A model generated the notes under the pieces. The model saw only the letters and a program-made list of their open reading frames with translations, was not told where the DNA came from and searched no databases. Shown one piece after another: positions 49,280-63,600 of a stretch of 64,000 nucleotides of DNA. Source of the stretch: Scylla paramamosain (lineage: Eukaryota; Arthropoda; Malacostraca; Decapoda; Portunidae); assembly GCF_035594125.1 (NCBI RefSeq), contig NC_087151.1, positions 18,107,501-18,171,500 on the forward strand, in the 5' to 3' direction. A program made the position numbers and the translations under genes. Within the stretch, counting starts at the first letter, position 1. Each line of letters starts with the position of its first letter.

Positions 49280-49748
49280 GTGTAAAAATGTGATTAATGT
49301 TTTTACATTAATAATACATTATTATTATTATCATCATCATGCTCCCCATACATCATAATTATTAATAATACATTATTATTATTATCATCATGCTCCCCAT
49401 ACACCCTTGCAGCACATGATGTAACACTCCTGCCAGTGTCTTATCCACCCATGCTATGGGATATTGGACATTTCTCTCTCGACTCCTAAAACTGGCTCAC
49501 TTACCCACTCACTGCTATGGGATATTGTACCCTTCTTTCTCGACCCCTGCCTGGATCAGCAGCTGTGTTTGTCCGGAAGGTTGAAAATAAAATTTTTTTT
49601 GTAGGGACTATCAACCATACTTCCACTGTAACAAGGGTCTTACATTCAATCCCAGCGCATAGAGGACAGGTTAAACTATTGTCATATGCAATAAAACAGT
49701 TTTCACGGGGGGGGGTTGTGTGTTAGACCCTTGTTACATGCCACCACT
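48897..49748. mobile_element. 852-base TIR element in the LINE-A endonuclease
   Basis: Ends TGTGGTGGCATGCAGCAAGG and, complemented from the right, AGTGGTGGCATGTAACAAGG, matching over about 27 bases. CATA flanks both sides (48893-48896 and 49749-49752). Removing it rejoins LINE-A KPEVV and LTETKLK in frame. The interior is AT-rich with (TAA)n (about 49210-49282), two local direct duplications (49303-49410 and 49450-49550) and an extra inverted copy of the terminal motif near 49628. Superfamily not assigned; a TA duplication is an alternative reading of the ends. Confidence 0.72.
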
Positions 49749-49752
49749 CATA

Positions 49753-50720
49753 CCACTTCTGGTTTATTGTTCTTTAAGTAGTCTTTAAGTTGCAATAGGC
49801 TCAACACCAAACCATCTACTTTAGTATACATAATCTTTAAACTGGTTGGTGATCTTGTGTGGCATCTTTGTACCACCATTTCCTCACTTTCATGTCCACA
49901 ACTTTCCAGGTGAACCTTCTCACTTGTTCCTGTGTTCTCTCCTCATTTTTTGACTGGGCCTCTACTCTCAATTCTTTCAGTTTACTTTTCTCTTCTTTGT
50001 TCATGTCTCTTTTTTATCTATATTTCCTTCATTCTTTCTACTTTTATCAATCTTCTTGTTCTTTGCAAAGCATTTTATGCTGCTGTTTGTGACATGAATC
50101 TTATTTTCATTGATCTTGTTCCATTTTCTTCATACTTTCCGATCCCGTAAACCTCTTCAATTTGTTCAATTATCCCATCTTCTTCCTCCGCCACTTCTGC
50201 TATAATTTTCTTAGCACTTTTCATTTCTTCTTTCTCTCTAGCTATTTTCATGGGTAGGTTCTTCTCCTTAACCCCAAATACCACCACACATCTTTCTCTG
50301 TACTGTGTCTCTCACAAGATTATTTTTTTTCCTTTATTATTTAATTACTTGCTTTTCCATATCTGTATTGTGTTCATGTTGTTGTTCTTGTATTTTCATT
50401 CTTTCTTCTTCAGTTTTCCACATTTACTTATTTGTGTGAGCTACACTGAGATCTTTTTCCTTGAAACCCTCAAAAATATTTGGATTCATGCTGGCCACCA
50501 TCTTCCCTGTTGATATCACCAACCGCCAATGTTTACCTTGTATCACTGTCTCATTTCTCCCTTTTGGCCACTCCTCTACTAACACTTCCCCTTCCCCTGT
50601 GCTCACACCTCACACAAGATCCTATCATGGAGACAGAACTCAGAGTTTGGACACCCTGCACAATCAAACCTAGGTAGATCCTTGGAGCTCCTGTGGATGG
50701 GTCTGATCAGTTGAGCAGCA
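49753..50720 (-). pseudogene. LINE-A copy 2: ORF1 remnants and endonuclease start
   Basis: Minus-strand frames 50606-50424 (GKHWRLVISTGKM), 50287-50075 (VFGVKEKNLPMKIAREKEE) and about 50000-49860 (VRRFTWKVVDMKVRKWW) look like one broken ORF1-type protein, rich in charged residues and presumably nucleic-acid binding. 49850-49753 is the N-terminal edge of the endonuclease (MYTKVDGLVL, LKDYLKNNKPEVV). Confidence 0.65.
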
Positions 50721-51211
50721 CTTGTATTTACCTAGTGTATTTACCTAGTTGTATCATACAAGGCACGAGCCAAGGCTCATTTTGTCCTGTCTCTATAACC
50801 ATATTTTTCCAGTTTCTCTTTAAACATGTGTACACTGTTTGCCACAACCACATTTTCTTTCAAATCATTCTAGATTTCAATAGTTTGATATGGGAAGCTG
50901 TATTTCTAGTGTGTGTATGTGTGTGTGTGTGTGTTTGTTTACCTAATTGTATTTACCTAGTTATAATTTACTGGGTATGAACTACACTTGCATAGTCCCA
51001 TCTCTGTATCTACACTTGTTTAGTTTTTCCTTGAAGTTATGCACACTTGTTGCTGATACTACATCTTCACTGAACTTGTTTCATACTTCTATATTTCTCT
51101 GTTGGAAACTATATTTCTTAATGTTACATCAGTTCCCATCAATCCAGGGAATGACATAGGCTATGCCTTAACTACTTCCAACCCAAAACCCTTATTCAGG
51201 CAAATCTGTCT
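50721..51211 (-). pseudogene. Two LINE-A 3' fragments, head to tail
   Basis: 50721-50908 and 50935-about 51150 both carry the LINE-A 3' UTR phrases TATTTACCTAGTTGTAT and CCAGTTTCTCTTTAAACATG or diverged forms. A (TG)n tail (50909-50934) lies between them, belonging to the second fragment and abutting the truncated 5' end of the first. The rest to 51211 has no clear feature. Confidence 0.75.
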
Positions 51212-51943
51212 CCATAACCCTGTGATTCCCAACCGGGGTTTTGCAGAATCCTGAGGTTCTGCCAACCATCACCAGGGGTTCCACGAGAAACCATAAAATA
51301 ATTATGTGCTATTACAATATGACAGTGACCTTAATTCATAATTCATAACTCCTACTCAACAACACGTCACAAACACTTTCCAGACACCAACATACCGTAT
51401 TTTACGGCTTACAAGACACACCTTTTTTCCTAAAAATACCCTGAAAAATACTTGTGTGTCTTTTAAGACAAATGTTGTATTGTGACAAATTCTTGGGATA
51501 TGAGGATGAAAAAAATTTCTTTGTTCTTGTGCGAGAATAATTTTTTTTAGAAATTTCTTTCCAATATTAGGGTGCATCTTCTAAGATGCAGCATCTTGTA
51601 AGCCATAAAATATGGTACTCATGTGTGTCAGTTAGTATAGTGTATATATTGTAATGAGAGCAAATAATATGCATAGAATTAAAAAAAAAAGTGTTATTAC
51701 CAGTTTGGGATATGCCTTTCCTTCCTACTCAACTAGTTTGGTGACACAGAGGTTGGGTAAGAGGATGACGCAACACCGTATGAGTATCATACGTGTTATG
51801 AGCCCCAGCCCAGCTGTTCACACATCTCCCTTCAGTCTTCAGCAAAACTGAGTGAAATGTTGTGTTAATTAATCTCATCAGTTAATATTAGTGTGATACT
51901 GATTTTAAAGACTGTGGCACATTCAAATATTTGGAAAGAAAGC

Positions 51944-53824
51944 ATGTCAGTGGAGAGGAGAACAGTGACAATGAGTCACAAATACCACAGCCAAGTATGA
52001 GTAAAGGAAAAGTGAATGATATTAAAAAAGTTGCCTTCACAATGATAGTTATCTAGCCATTGGCTTTACATGGACTGGAGAAGAAAACTGTCCACTTCCT
52101 TTGTACTGTTTGTGGGAAAAAGCTTGCTAGCATAGCTATGGCCCCAGCCAAGTTAAAGTGACACTTGTCAAACAAAACAGTGGATTATTTTTGAAGACTC
52201 TTGGATTCACAGCAGAAACAAAGAAAAGTTTTTGAAAAGAAGGTAACCATTTCTGATAAGGCCCAAGAAGCAAGCTATTTAGTGGCTGAGCTACTTGCCA
52301 GAAAGTGAAAAGCCACAATATAGCAGAAAGTCTAATAATGCCTGCTTGCAAAATAATTGTAAGAACAATGCTAGGTGAAGAAGCTGAAAGTGAATTAAGT
52401 GAGGTTCCTATTTCTGATAATACAATTAGTAGGTCTGTGAATGACCTGTCCAACAATATTTCTGGTATTTTGTCAGAGATACTACAAAACAACAACTTTA
52501 CCCTCCAAGTAGATGAGACAACTGATATAACTGGTAAAGCTCAGCTGCTGACATCTGTACGATTTGATAATGAAGGTGAAACAATGGATTTTTTTTTTTT
52601 TTGGGGGGTGGGGCTGTAAAGAACTGCCAGAAACTACCAAGGACCGAGACATTTTCAACATTTTGTCTTCTTACCTGGAATCTTGTAATTTGTCATGGAA
52701 CCAGTGCATTGGAATCTGCACTGATGGTGCTTCCTTAATGATTGGTTCAGCATAAGGCTTTGTATTACACGTGAAAGAAAAAAACCCTGGTCATAACAAC
52801 TCACTGCTTTCTCCACTGAAAAATTCTAGTTTCAAAAAGTATTGAGAATTATTTAAAATATGTCCTTGATATAATGTGAACATGGTCAACTTTATAAAGC
52901 AGCATCCTCTGAAGTCTCACATGTTTGCAAGGCTGTGTGAAAACATGTAAAAAGATCACATGACGATTCTGCACACAGAGGCTTGATGGCTATCAAGAGG
53001 TAAAGTTTTGACAATCGAGACATTCAAGGCATTCGAGCTGTGACAGGAACTGCTTTTTTTTTTTTTTTAAGAGAATAATAAAGCCAATTTCTGTGAGCGT
53101 CTTGAATTTACAAACTGGTCAATGAAATTAGCATATTTAGCAGATATTTACCAACATTTAAATTACTTGAACACCAGCATGCAGGGTGTGAAGGAAAACA
53201 TTCTGACTTCCACAGACAAACTTATTACATTTAAGAATAAACTCTCTGCCTGGAAAAAGCACCTTTCAAGAGGAAATGTCACAATGTTTCCACACTTACT
53301 TTAAGTTCAAACTCAGCTACTAAATATGAAAACGTCATTCCATTGATTACAAGTCATTTGGGATCAATGTCAGAAAAACTTTATAAGTATTTCCCCTCCA
53401 TGTCATCAGATATGTATGATTGGGTGATAAACCCCTTCACTGAGTTCTCACCAAGTACAGAAAACCTAGTCTGCAAAAAGGAAAAGAAGAACTGAGTGAA
53501 CTACAGTGGGATCAAACCTTGAAAATTAAATTTTATGAAGTATCACTTGACAAGTTTTAGATTTTACCAAAGTGAGAATACCCTGTCATCTCAGTAAAAG
53601 TACTGAATGTTTTACTCCAGTTTTCAACTTCTTACCTCTGTGAACAAGCTTTCTCGTGTCTGACCATCATTAAAAGCAAATCAAGAAATCGTCTTCTGCC
53701 TGTCAAGGAAGAACTGCGCGTGTCTGTCAAAAATTTGGCCAAGAATTTCACAGATACACAGAGAGAAACAAGCCCAAGTGTCACACTGAAGGTAGGTCAT
53801 AACATTATTGACTTATTAGTGTGA
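51944..53824 (+). pseudogene. hAT transposase relic, ZBED/Charlie-like
   Basis: A broken plus-strand reading shows, in order: a BED-finger segment near 52085-52170 (LCTVCGKKLAS...PAKLK), SHNIAESLIMPACKIIVRTML and LQVDETTDITGKAQLL (52305-52560, first catalytic Asp region), CIGICTDGASLMIG (52708-52750, second Asp region), KLAYLADIYQHLNYLN (53122) and a C-terminal dimerisation block near 53628-53740 (CEQAFS, then TIIKSKSRNRL). Stops, frameshifts, a T-run insertion near 52590 and another near 53055 abolish function. Confidence 0.88.
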
Positions 53825-53884
53825 ACTCTCATTTTATGTAATGTTAGATTTCATATGAATTATATTGCTCAAGAACTTTTCTTA

Positions 53885-54903
<1,019 letters not shown>

Positions 54904-54989
54904 TACTATATATAGGGATTCCTTGGAATATGAAAAATTATTACAGAGGTTCCTCCAAGCTGTAAAGGTTGGGAATCACTGCCGTAACC

Positions 54990-56780
54990 CAATTCTTGAT
55001 GGTGGTGCCATGTTAATGGATATCGATAGAGGACATGAATGTACAACAGTAAATGAACGTATATTTTAGGTTTGTTGTAAAGTAAAATTTGTTTGGTTAA
55101 TAGCATTGGCGAACAAATGACTGACTTAGGGTGATAAACTGTTCTTTGGAGAGCCAAATTTTACCTGGACAATGCTGGGTAATTCTGCTAATCGTAATAT
55201 AAAAATGAATAGTGGAAATTATAGCAATAATAGAAGATGTGGATGTTATATTGTGATGGTTATGGGTTGGATGGGAGATGCTTGAATATGAAGGTGGTAA
55301 TGAAAAATTTTGATAGGTTAGAGAGCTGAAAGGTGTCCAAAGCTTTAAAGATTGGAGGGGTGTGTGTGAGGAAATCACTATTTGTCATTATTTTGATTAT
55401 TTTCTTGTGAATGGTATTCATATTGTAAAGATGACTAGAATAAGTGATAAAACATATGATGTTACAGTAGGATAAGTGAGGAAATATATGTGCATAATAC
55501 ATAATTTTCATGATTTCTACTGGTACAAGATTTTTTACTTTTAGGAACAGGGCAATAAGTCGAGATAGTTTAATATATATAGTTTAATACTTCTATAGAT
55601 GAGATCATTTGGGTTGTCACCATGCATGTAGAATGTGGAGTCATCAGCAAACCGAAATGTGTTTAGGGAAGTGGAGAAACTGCTCATGTCATTTATACAT
55701 AATACAAAAAGTATAGGCCCCAGTATACTTGCTTGTGGCACACCAAACCATATTAGTTTAGTGCTAAAGATTGCTGTTTTGTAAGAAATAAAGTGAGATA
55801 TGTCAACTAAGTAAGATTTAAACCATTTATGCACACAATCCCGAATGTCATAATGATTTAGTTTGTCTGGTAAAATGTTGGGGTGTACTGTGTCAAAAGT
55901 TTTGCTGAAATTGATAAAAATTTACATAATAGACTCATGGTCATCTATTGCAGTGTATCAGTTGTAAATCAACTGATGGCATTAAAAATATTTGGGCCAG
56001 GATGAAAACTAAATTGCTTGCTATTTAAAATATTATGATTGATATAATCCATAAGGAGTTTTTTCATTATTAATTTAAAAATTTTGGAGGAAACTGATAG
56101 GATGGAAATTAGTCTGTGATAAATAATTTATGAATATAAATAATTTTTACAATTTTAAAGTAGTTTCAGTAAACTACTTTTTAATTGAGTCATTGAATAA
56201 TTTAGATAGTGGTTCTGCTAATAGTTTTCTGTTTTCTGTAATAATTTTAACTGGCATCTCATCAATACTACACTTTTTTATTTTTGAGGGCTGTGATAGC
56301 CTTTACAGTATCACTGTTATATAAGTAACACCCTTAGAGTTAGGAAAGTTGACCTGTAGATAGGATAGTTGGGATCTCTGAGTATTGAGGAAGCTTGTTG
56401 TTAAGATTTGGAGCAACTTGTAAGAAATAAGCATTAAAAGCATTTGAAATTTCCTGTTGGGTGTTGAAGTCAGAATCATTATAGATTATTGTGTGGAGAA
56501 CTATACTTTGTTTGCCTTTTTATTTTCCAGCTCTTTAATGATCTCCCAGATTTGTCTTGTGTCTGAAGTTAGCAAATTTTTGTTGATAGTATTCCAATTT
56601 TACTTGCTGTACTGAATTATTTAAATAGTTTCTATACTTTTGTATTGGTCAAAGGTATAGAGCCTAATTTATATTGTTTATATGGGTGATATCTATGTTT
56701 TATTGGGTTTATTACACTTTGGGTCATCCATGGGTTATTTAATCTTTTGGATGTGATTGGGGAAGCAGTAGTAAATGCTA
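54990..56780 (-). pseudogene. LINE-D copy 2, degraded RT
   Basis: Minus strand. 55834-55541 gives FGVPQASILGPILFVLCINDM and the catalytic FRFADDSTFYMHG box. 55511-55097 gives the C-terminal LSYCNIICF and NMNTIHKKIIKIMTNSDFLTHTPPIF blocks, which match the plus-strand fragment at 28515-28784. Upstream (56780-55840) is AT-rich with broken frames that probably include the endonuclease-RT linker. Inactive. Confidence 0.75.
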
Positions 56781-56804
56781 TATAATTTGAAGGTGGTTAC
56801 CTCA

Positions 56805-57200
56805 CAGCTATCCTCAAGTAAGGTTACTTGGAAATAAGCTTCTTTCAGATCTAGAATGATCTGCTGCTGTTTCCTCTGACTCTTCCAAATGTGGTAGAGA
56901 GTAAATGTCTGCCACTAAATGCTGATTTATGGCCCTATAGTCTAGGCACATCCTTTTGGTGCTATCAGGTTTATTTATTAGGACTATAAGACTAAGCCAT
57001 GCTGCTGTTGATGGTTTTTTAATCAGTTTCACTTCCATTTCTCTTAGCATCTTTACAATCTCTTTCATAGCAGCCAGGTATCAATATCTGCATGAGTGTT
57101 ATTGGTGTTGAACTGGAAATGTTAATTTTGGCAGGTGGTTTGTTAAAAGTGTCATGGGAGAGGTTTTGGTTTGTTGTTTCTAAATGATTAAAGTTTAAAG
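56805..57200 (-). pseudogene. Ty3/gypsy RT relic
   Basis: An 84-codon minus-strand frame (57068-56814) contains AAWLSLIVLINKPDSTKR, MCLDYRAINQHLVADIY and SLPHLEE, the start of a gypsy RT domain related to that of the 14071-22674 element but clearly diverged. Upstream phrases (57110-57190) correspond to the region before RT in that element. No LTRs were found. Confidence 0.85.
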
Positions 57201-57359
57201 TTAATTAAAGTTCTTTGGTTCTTTGGTTGTTTACTTTTGATTATTATTATTGTTATCATTATTATTATTATTATTAAGCTGAAGTTGAAGTTGGATAGTA
57301 ATTTTGTTAAATGTTTTGTTTACTTTGTTTATTGTTGTTAAAATAAAAAAAAAGGGCAG

Positions 57360-57525
57360 CTGCCACCAGCCATGGGTTTATGCCTTATATTTTTATCTTT
57401 GTGTGGTATGGTAGCATCATCGTTAATTAGCTGGAGATCTATAAAGCACTGGAAAATCCCATGACAAAATATTCAGTTTATTTAATGTAAATTGCTATAT
57501 AACAAACTGTTATGACACCACAGGT
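57360..57525 (+). repeat. Dispersed repeat R, copy 2
   Basis: Diverged match to 6050-6215 in the same orientation. Lies just upstream (plus sense) of an unassigned stretch to 57680 that shows no coding sequence. Confidence 0.55.
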
Positions 57526-57679
57526 TCTGCTCCTCTCACAGCTGCCACTAATTTGGGTCAAGTTCCCTAAACTACCCCCTGTGTAGTTTAGTGCGAGGCC
57601 CACATATGCATTTACAGGGTCCTACTGGTCTCCTGTAATGATTAACAAATGTGTGGAAAAAAGAACATTATCAAAAAAG

Positions 57680-60600
57680 TTAATTTTAGCTTTTTTTTTC
57701 AGAATGTTATGTACCAAACCCTAAAGTGCATGCAAAGCCACCTATATGGAGAAATTAAACGACTTTACTAGAAACCTGTCTTTTGAGTGTTTTTCCGCAT
57801 GTTAGGCACCAAAACAATATATTAATATGGAAGTCACTCTATATGAGAATCCAAAACAAAATTACTGAAAACGTATTTTTTCAGTGTTTTACGTACAAAA
57901 ACGCTAAAACGGATGCAAACCAACCAATATGGTATGTTTTGAGTGTTTTGAACTTGTTACCTACAAAAAAGGCGAAAATGGATGCAAAGCACTCTATATT
58001 GGGAAACAAAAGGACATTACGAGAAACGTGTATAATGAGTGTTTTATAGTTTCGTAAGAACCACAAGGCAAAAAACGCAAAAACTCGTGTATATGGAGAA
58101 ACAGAAAAAAAAACCTTGCCAAATAACGTGTAATTTGAATATTTTCACATTTTTATGTAGCAAATCGCCTAAATGCATGCAAATTTATATAATGAAAGGA
58201 AAGACCATTACAAAAAAAAAAAACGTGTATTATGAGTATTTTTGATTTTCTTAAGTACTAAAACGCTAAAACGCATGAATAGCACTCTTTTATAGAGAAA
58301 AGAACATATCCAAAAACGTATATTTTATTTATTTATTTTTTTTCACCTTGTTAGGTACAGAAACGACAAAATGTATACCAAAGATCCCATATGGTTAAAC
58401 AAAATGACATTACGAGAAACATGTATCATGAGAATGAATAGCTCTATATATGGATAAACAAAACAACTTTACCAAAAATGTGTATTTTGAGTGTTTTTCA
58501 CATTATTATTTACCAAAACGCCAGAATGCATCGAAAGACACCTAAATGGCTTTCGACATTACCAGAAACGTGTCCTTTGGGTTTTTGAGGGGTGTTATGC
58601 ATCATAGCGCCAAAAAGCAGGGAAATCACCATATATGGGAATAAAAATATTATTACGAAAAAAAAGTGTCTTTTGAATGTTTTGACCTTTTTACATACAG
58701 TAAATATAAAACACATGTAAAACATCCTTTATGGAAAATAATTATCAATATAACAAAAATCGTGTTTTTTTTTTTTTGAGCTCGTTAAGTACAAAACCGC
58801 AAAAATGTATGCAAAGCACACATGGGTAAAGGAAAGAACATTACGAGAAACGTCAAAATGTTTTTTTTTTTTTCAAGGCATGAAAACTCTAAAACGCTTA
58901 AATAGCATTCTATTTGGAGAAACTGAACAACATTATTTAAAATTTGAATTTTTTATTTATTTTTTCACATTGTCAGGTTCTAAACTCAGAAATGAATGCA
59001 AATACGGTTAAACGAAAAGACAATATAAAAAAAAAATATGTCATCGTGGTATGTACCCAAAATATTGAAAAGGCATGGAAAACAGCCTATATGTAAATCT
59101 AGAGTGTTTCTGACGTCCTTACGAACTAAAACGCTAAAACGCATACAAAACACCCTTAACGGAGAAACAGAATAACATTACCATAAATGTGTATTTTGAG
59201 TGTTTTAAGCTTATTACATAGAAAAAAAAAATGCCAAAGGGCATGCAAAGCACTCTATATGAGAAAACAAATGAACATTACAAGAAACGTGTATAATGAG
59301 TATTTTTTAGTTTCTTAGGTAAGAAAACGATAACGAAAGGACTTTTACATGGAGAAACAGAACATTACCAAAAACGTGTATTTTGAGTGTTCTTTACACC
59401 TTGTTAGCTACCAAAATTCCAAAATGCATGTAATGCATCCTATACGAGGAAACGAAAGGACATTACGAGAAATGTGTATTATGAGTGTTTCTGAGCTTCT
59501 TGTGTACCAAAACGATAAAATGCACGTAACAGACTCTGTATGGAAAAAGAAAAAAAAAGTTACCAAAAACTTGTATTCTGAATGTTTTTCACATTGTTAG
59601 GTAACAAAACACCAAAATGTATGCAAAGCTCCCTATACGGGGAAACGAAACGATATTACAAGAAACATATCTTTTAAATGTTTTTGTGCATGTTAGTCAT
59701 CAAAACACTAAGAAGCATGGCAAGCACCCTATATGGTAGTATAAAACATTACCAAAAACGTGTCTTTTGAATGTTTTTCAGTTTTATACAAATGAACACT
59801 CTTTATGGAGAAACATAAAAACATCAAAAACAAGTATTTTGAGTGTTTTTAAGATTCCTACGCACAAAAAACAACAAAATCCATGCAAGTACCCTAAATG
59901 GGGCAACGAAAGAACATTACGAGAAACCTGTATTATGAGTGTTTCTGAGCTTCTTAGGTACCAAAACGATAAAAAAAAGCATGAATAGCACTCTATATGG
60001 AAAAAAAAGAAAAACATTACCAAAAAGGTATATTTTCATGTGTATTTCACATTCTTTGGTACCAAAACGTGAAATGCATGTAAAGCACCCTATATGCGGA
60101 AAAAAAAACGACATATCAAAAAACGTGTCTTTCGGTGTTTATGAGCGTGTTATGCACCAAAACGCTAGAAAGCATTGTAAGAACCCTATATGGGAAAACA
60201 AAACTACATAACAAAACAACCAACAAAACAACCTTTATGGAGAAACTGAATAACATTATCAAAAACGTGTATTTTCATTATTTTTCAGCTTGTTACATAG
60301 AAAAACGCCAAAATGCATGCAAAATTGCCTATATGGAAAACAAAAAGAGATTACGACAAACGTGTTTTTTTTTTTTAGCTTCTTTAGTACCGAAATGCTT
60401 AAACATATATGGAGAAACAGAACAATATAGCCAAAAATAAAAAAAAATGTATTTTGAGTGTTTTTTAAATTGTTACCTACCAAAACGTCAAAAGGCATGC
60501 AAAGCCCCACTACATGGGAACACGAAACGACATTACAAGAACCGTATATTTTTCTTGCATGTTAGGCACCATAACACTAAAAAGGTTTTATTTTAAAGCT

Positions 60601-63600
60601 TCCTGAGTAGAAAATAATATTACAAAAAACGTGTCTTTTGAGTGTATTTCAATTTCTTACGTACCAAAACGCTAAAACGTATGCAAAACACCCTTTATAT
60701 AAAAAAAAAAGAAAAGCTACCAAAAAAAAAAAATATTTAGAATGTTTTTGAGCTTGTTACGTACAAAAACGTCAAAATGCATGCAAAATACCCTATATAG
60801 GAAAATAAAAGGACATTACGAGAAACATGTACCATGTATTATGATTTTTTGTTATGCTTTCAAGTACCAAAAGGATAAAGCGCATAGATAAAACGCTATA
60901 TGAAGAAACAGAACATTACCAAAAACGTGTATTTTGAATGTATTTCGCATTCTTAGGTAACAAAAGGCCGAAATGCATGCAAAGCACCATCCATAGGGAA
61001 TCGAAACGACATTTCCAGAAATATGTAATTTTAGTGTTTATAAGTGTGTTATGCACAAAAACGCTAAAGAAAAAAAAACACGGAAAAAATAAATCATTAT
61101 CAAAGAACTCCTTTGAATTTGTTTTGAGCTACTTACGTGTCAAAACGGTAAAACGCAAAAAAAAAAAAACTATGTAGGAAAAGAATTTTTTTTTACGAAA
61201 AACGTCTATGTTCGGTGTTTATGAGATTGTCACGAAAAAAAAAAAAAAACGCTTTATTACATGCAAGAAACCCTATACTCGTATGGGTAATAAAAAGACA
61301 TTAGGAGAAACGTGTATTATGAGTATTTTTAAGCTTCTTAGGTACTAAAACACTAAAATTAATGAATAGCACTCCATATAGAGAAACAGAACAATTATTT
61401 TGAGTTTTTTTTTTTCACATTGGTAGGTAACAAAATGCGAAAATCTATAAAAAGCACACTATACAGCGACATTTCCAGAAGTGTCTCTTTTGACTGTTTA
61501 TGAGAGTGTTTGTCACCAATACGCTTAAAAGCATGGAAAGCAACCCATATGGGAAAACAAAACAATATTACCAAAAATGTGTCTTTCCAGTGTTTTTGAG
61601 CTAGTTACGTACCAAAACGCTAAAACGCATTAAAAAAAAAACTTATGGAGAAAAAATATTACCAAAAACGTGAATTTTCAGTTTTTCTGAGTTTATTACG
61701 TAGAAAAACGTCAAAAATGTATGTAAAAATTGCCTATTTGGGGAAACGAAAAGTCATTACGAGAAACGTGTATTATGAGTGTTTTAGATCTTCTTAGGTA
61801 AGAAAACGCGAAAAAAAACATGAATAACTCTCTATATGGTGAAACAGAACAACATCTATCTATTTTGAATGTTTGTTAGGTACCAAAACGCAAAAATCAA
61901 TGGGGAACAGAAACGACATTATAAGAAACGTATCTTTTGAGCTTTTTTGTGCATGTCAGGCACCAAAACATAAAAAAAAAAAACATGAAAAGCATCCTAT
62001 GTGGAAACAGAACACGATATAACTAAAAACATGAGTTTTTAGTGTTTTTTTCTGTTTTTTACGTCCCAAAACGCTAAAACGCATGCAAAACATCCTTTTA
62101 TGGAGAAACAGAAAATCATTACCAAAAACGTCCTTTGAGAGTTTTGAGCTTACAAAAAAAACATCAAAATAGATGCAAAGTTCCCTTGCGGAAAAGAAAG
62201 GACATCAAGAGAAACATGTATTATGAGTGTTTTTTGAGCTTTTTTTTTTTAGGTACCATAAGGTTAAAACGCAAGAATAGCGTTGTTTATGGAGAAATAA
62301 AACAACACTAATGAAAACATGTATTTTGAGTGTATATCACTTTGTTAGGTACGAAAACGCTAAAATGCATGGAAGACACGGAAACGAAACGACATTTCCA
62401 GAAAAAATAATGTCTTTTGACAGTGTTATAGGCACCAAAACGCGAAAAAGCATGGATAGTTCCCTCTATGGGATAACAAAACATTACCAAAAACGTATCT
62501 TTTGGGTGTTTATGAGGTACGAACCAAAACGCTTAAATGGTTGCAAAACACACTTTATGGAGAAAAAGAATAACGTTACAGAAAACGTTTATTTTCAGTG
62601 TTTTTGAACTTGTTACGAAGAATAGCACCAAAATTCATCTAAAATACCCTATCTGGGGAAAGTAAAGAAATTACAAGAAGCGTATGTAAAGAATGTTTTA
62701 GAACTTACTAATGTGAAAACACATCAATGGCAGTTAATATGGAGAAACAAGTTTATGAGCGTGTTAAACACCAAAAACGCTAAAAAGAAAGGAATATTTT
62801 TATCCAAGAAAAAAAAAAAACATTACCATAAACGTGTCATTTGAGTTTTTTTCAGTTACTTACGTACCAAAACGGCTAATCGGGTGTAAAAAACCCTTTA
62901 AAGACAAACAAAACTTTACTTAAAAGCATGAGTTTTGATTGTTTTTTGACACTGTTACGTAGAAAAACCCCAAGATCCAGGCAAAGTACCATACACTGGG
63001 AAACGAAAGACATTGCAAGAAACGTATTTTTAGTGTTTTTTTAGCTTCCTAGGTACCAAAACGTTAAAACGAATGAATAAAACTTTATATGAAGAAATAC
63101 AACAAGATTAACAAAGACGTGTATTTTAAATGATTTTCACATTGTTAGGTACCAAAGCAGTAAAATGCAAAGCACTGCCTATGGATAAATTAAAATAAAT
63201 ATCGAGAAACATGTCTTTTCAGTACATATGAACGTGTTAGCCGCCTTAAACGCTTAAACAAAACAACATTACCAAAAAACTTGTTTTTTGAGTGTCTTAT
63301 GAGCTACTTACGTACTAAAACGCTAAAACGCAAGCAAAACACTCTTTATAGAGAAACAATATAACATTATCAAATCCGTGTATTTATTTATTTTTTTTTT
63401 AGCTTGTTACGTAGAAAAACGCTAAAACGGATGCAAACCAACCAATATCAAGAAATAGAAAAAAACATTACCAAAAAGGTATATTTTGAATGTTTTTGAG
63501 CTTGTACCTACAAAAAACGCGAAAATTGATGCAAAGCACTCTTTATTGGGAAACAAAAGGACATTGCGAGAAAAGTGTATAATGAGTGTTTTATAGTTCA

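Larger units (their letters stand above)
40857..50720 (-). mobile_element. Near-full-length LINE-A copy 2 with nested insertions
   Basis: Minus strand. From 5' to 3': ORF1 remnants (about 50610-49860), the start of the endonuclease (49860-49753, ending in KPEVV), a TIR insertion (48897-49748), the rest of the endonuclease (48896-48330, beginning LTETKLK, with SDFN and LDLVFT), the linker and RT entry (48165-47099), an RTE-like insertion (47098-41874), then the catalytic YINLFAEDAK-type box and C-terminus (41864-40910), and a (TG)n tail (40857-40909). Each insertion is bounded by a short duplication and the LINE-A frame resumes on the far side. Confidence 0.85.
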
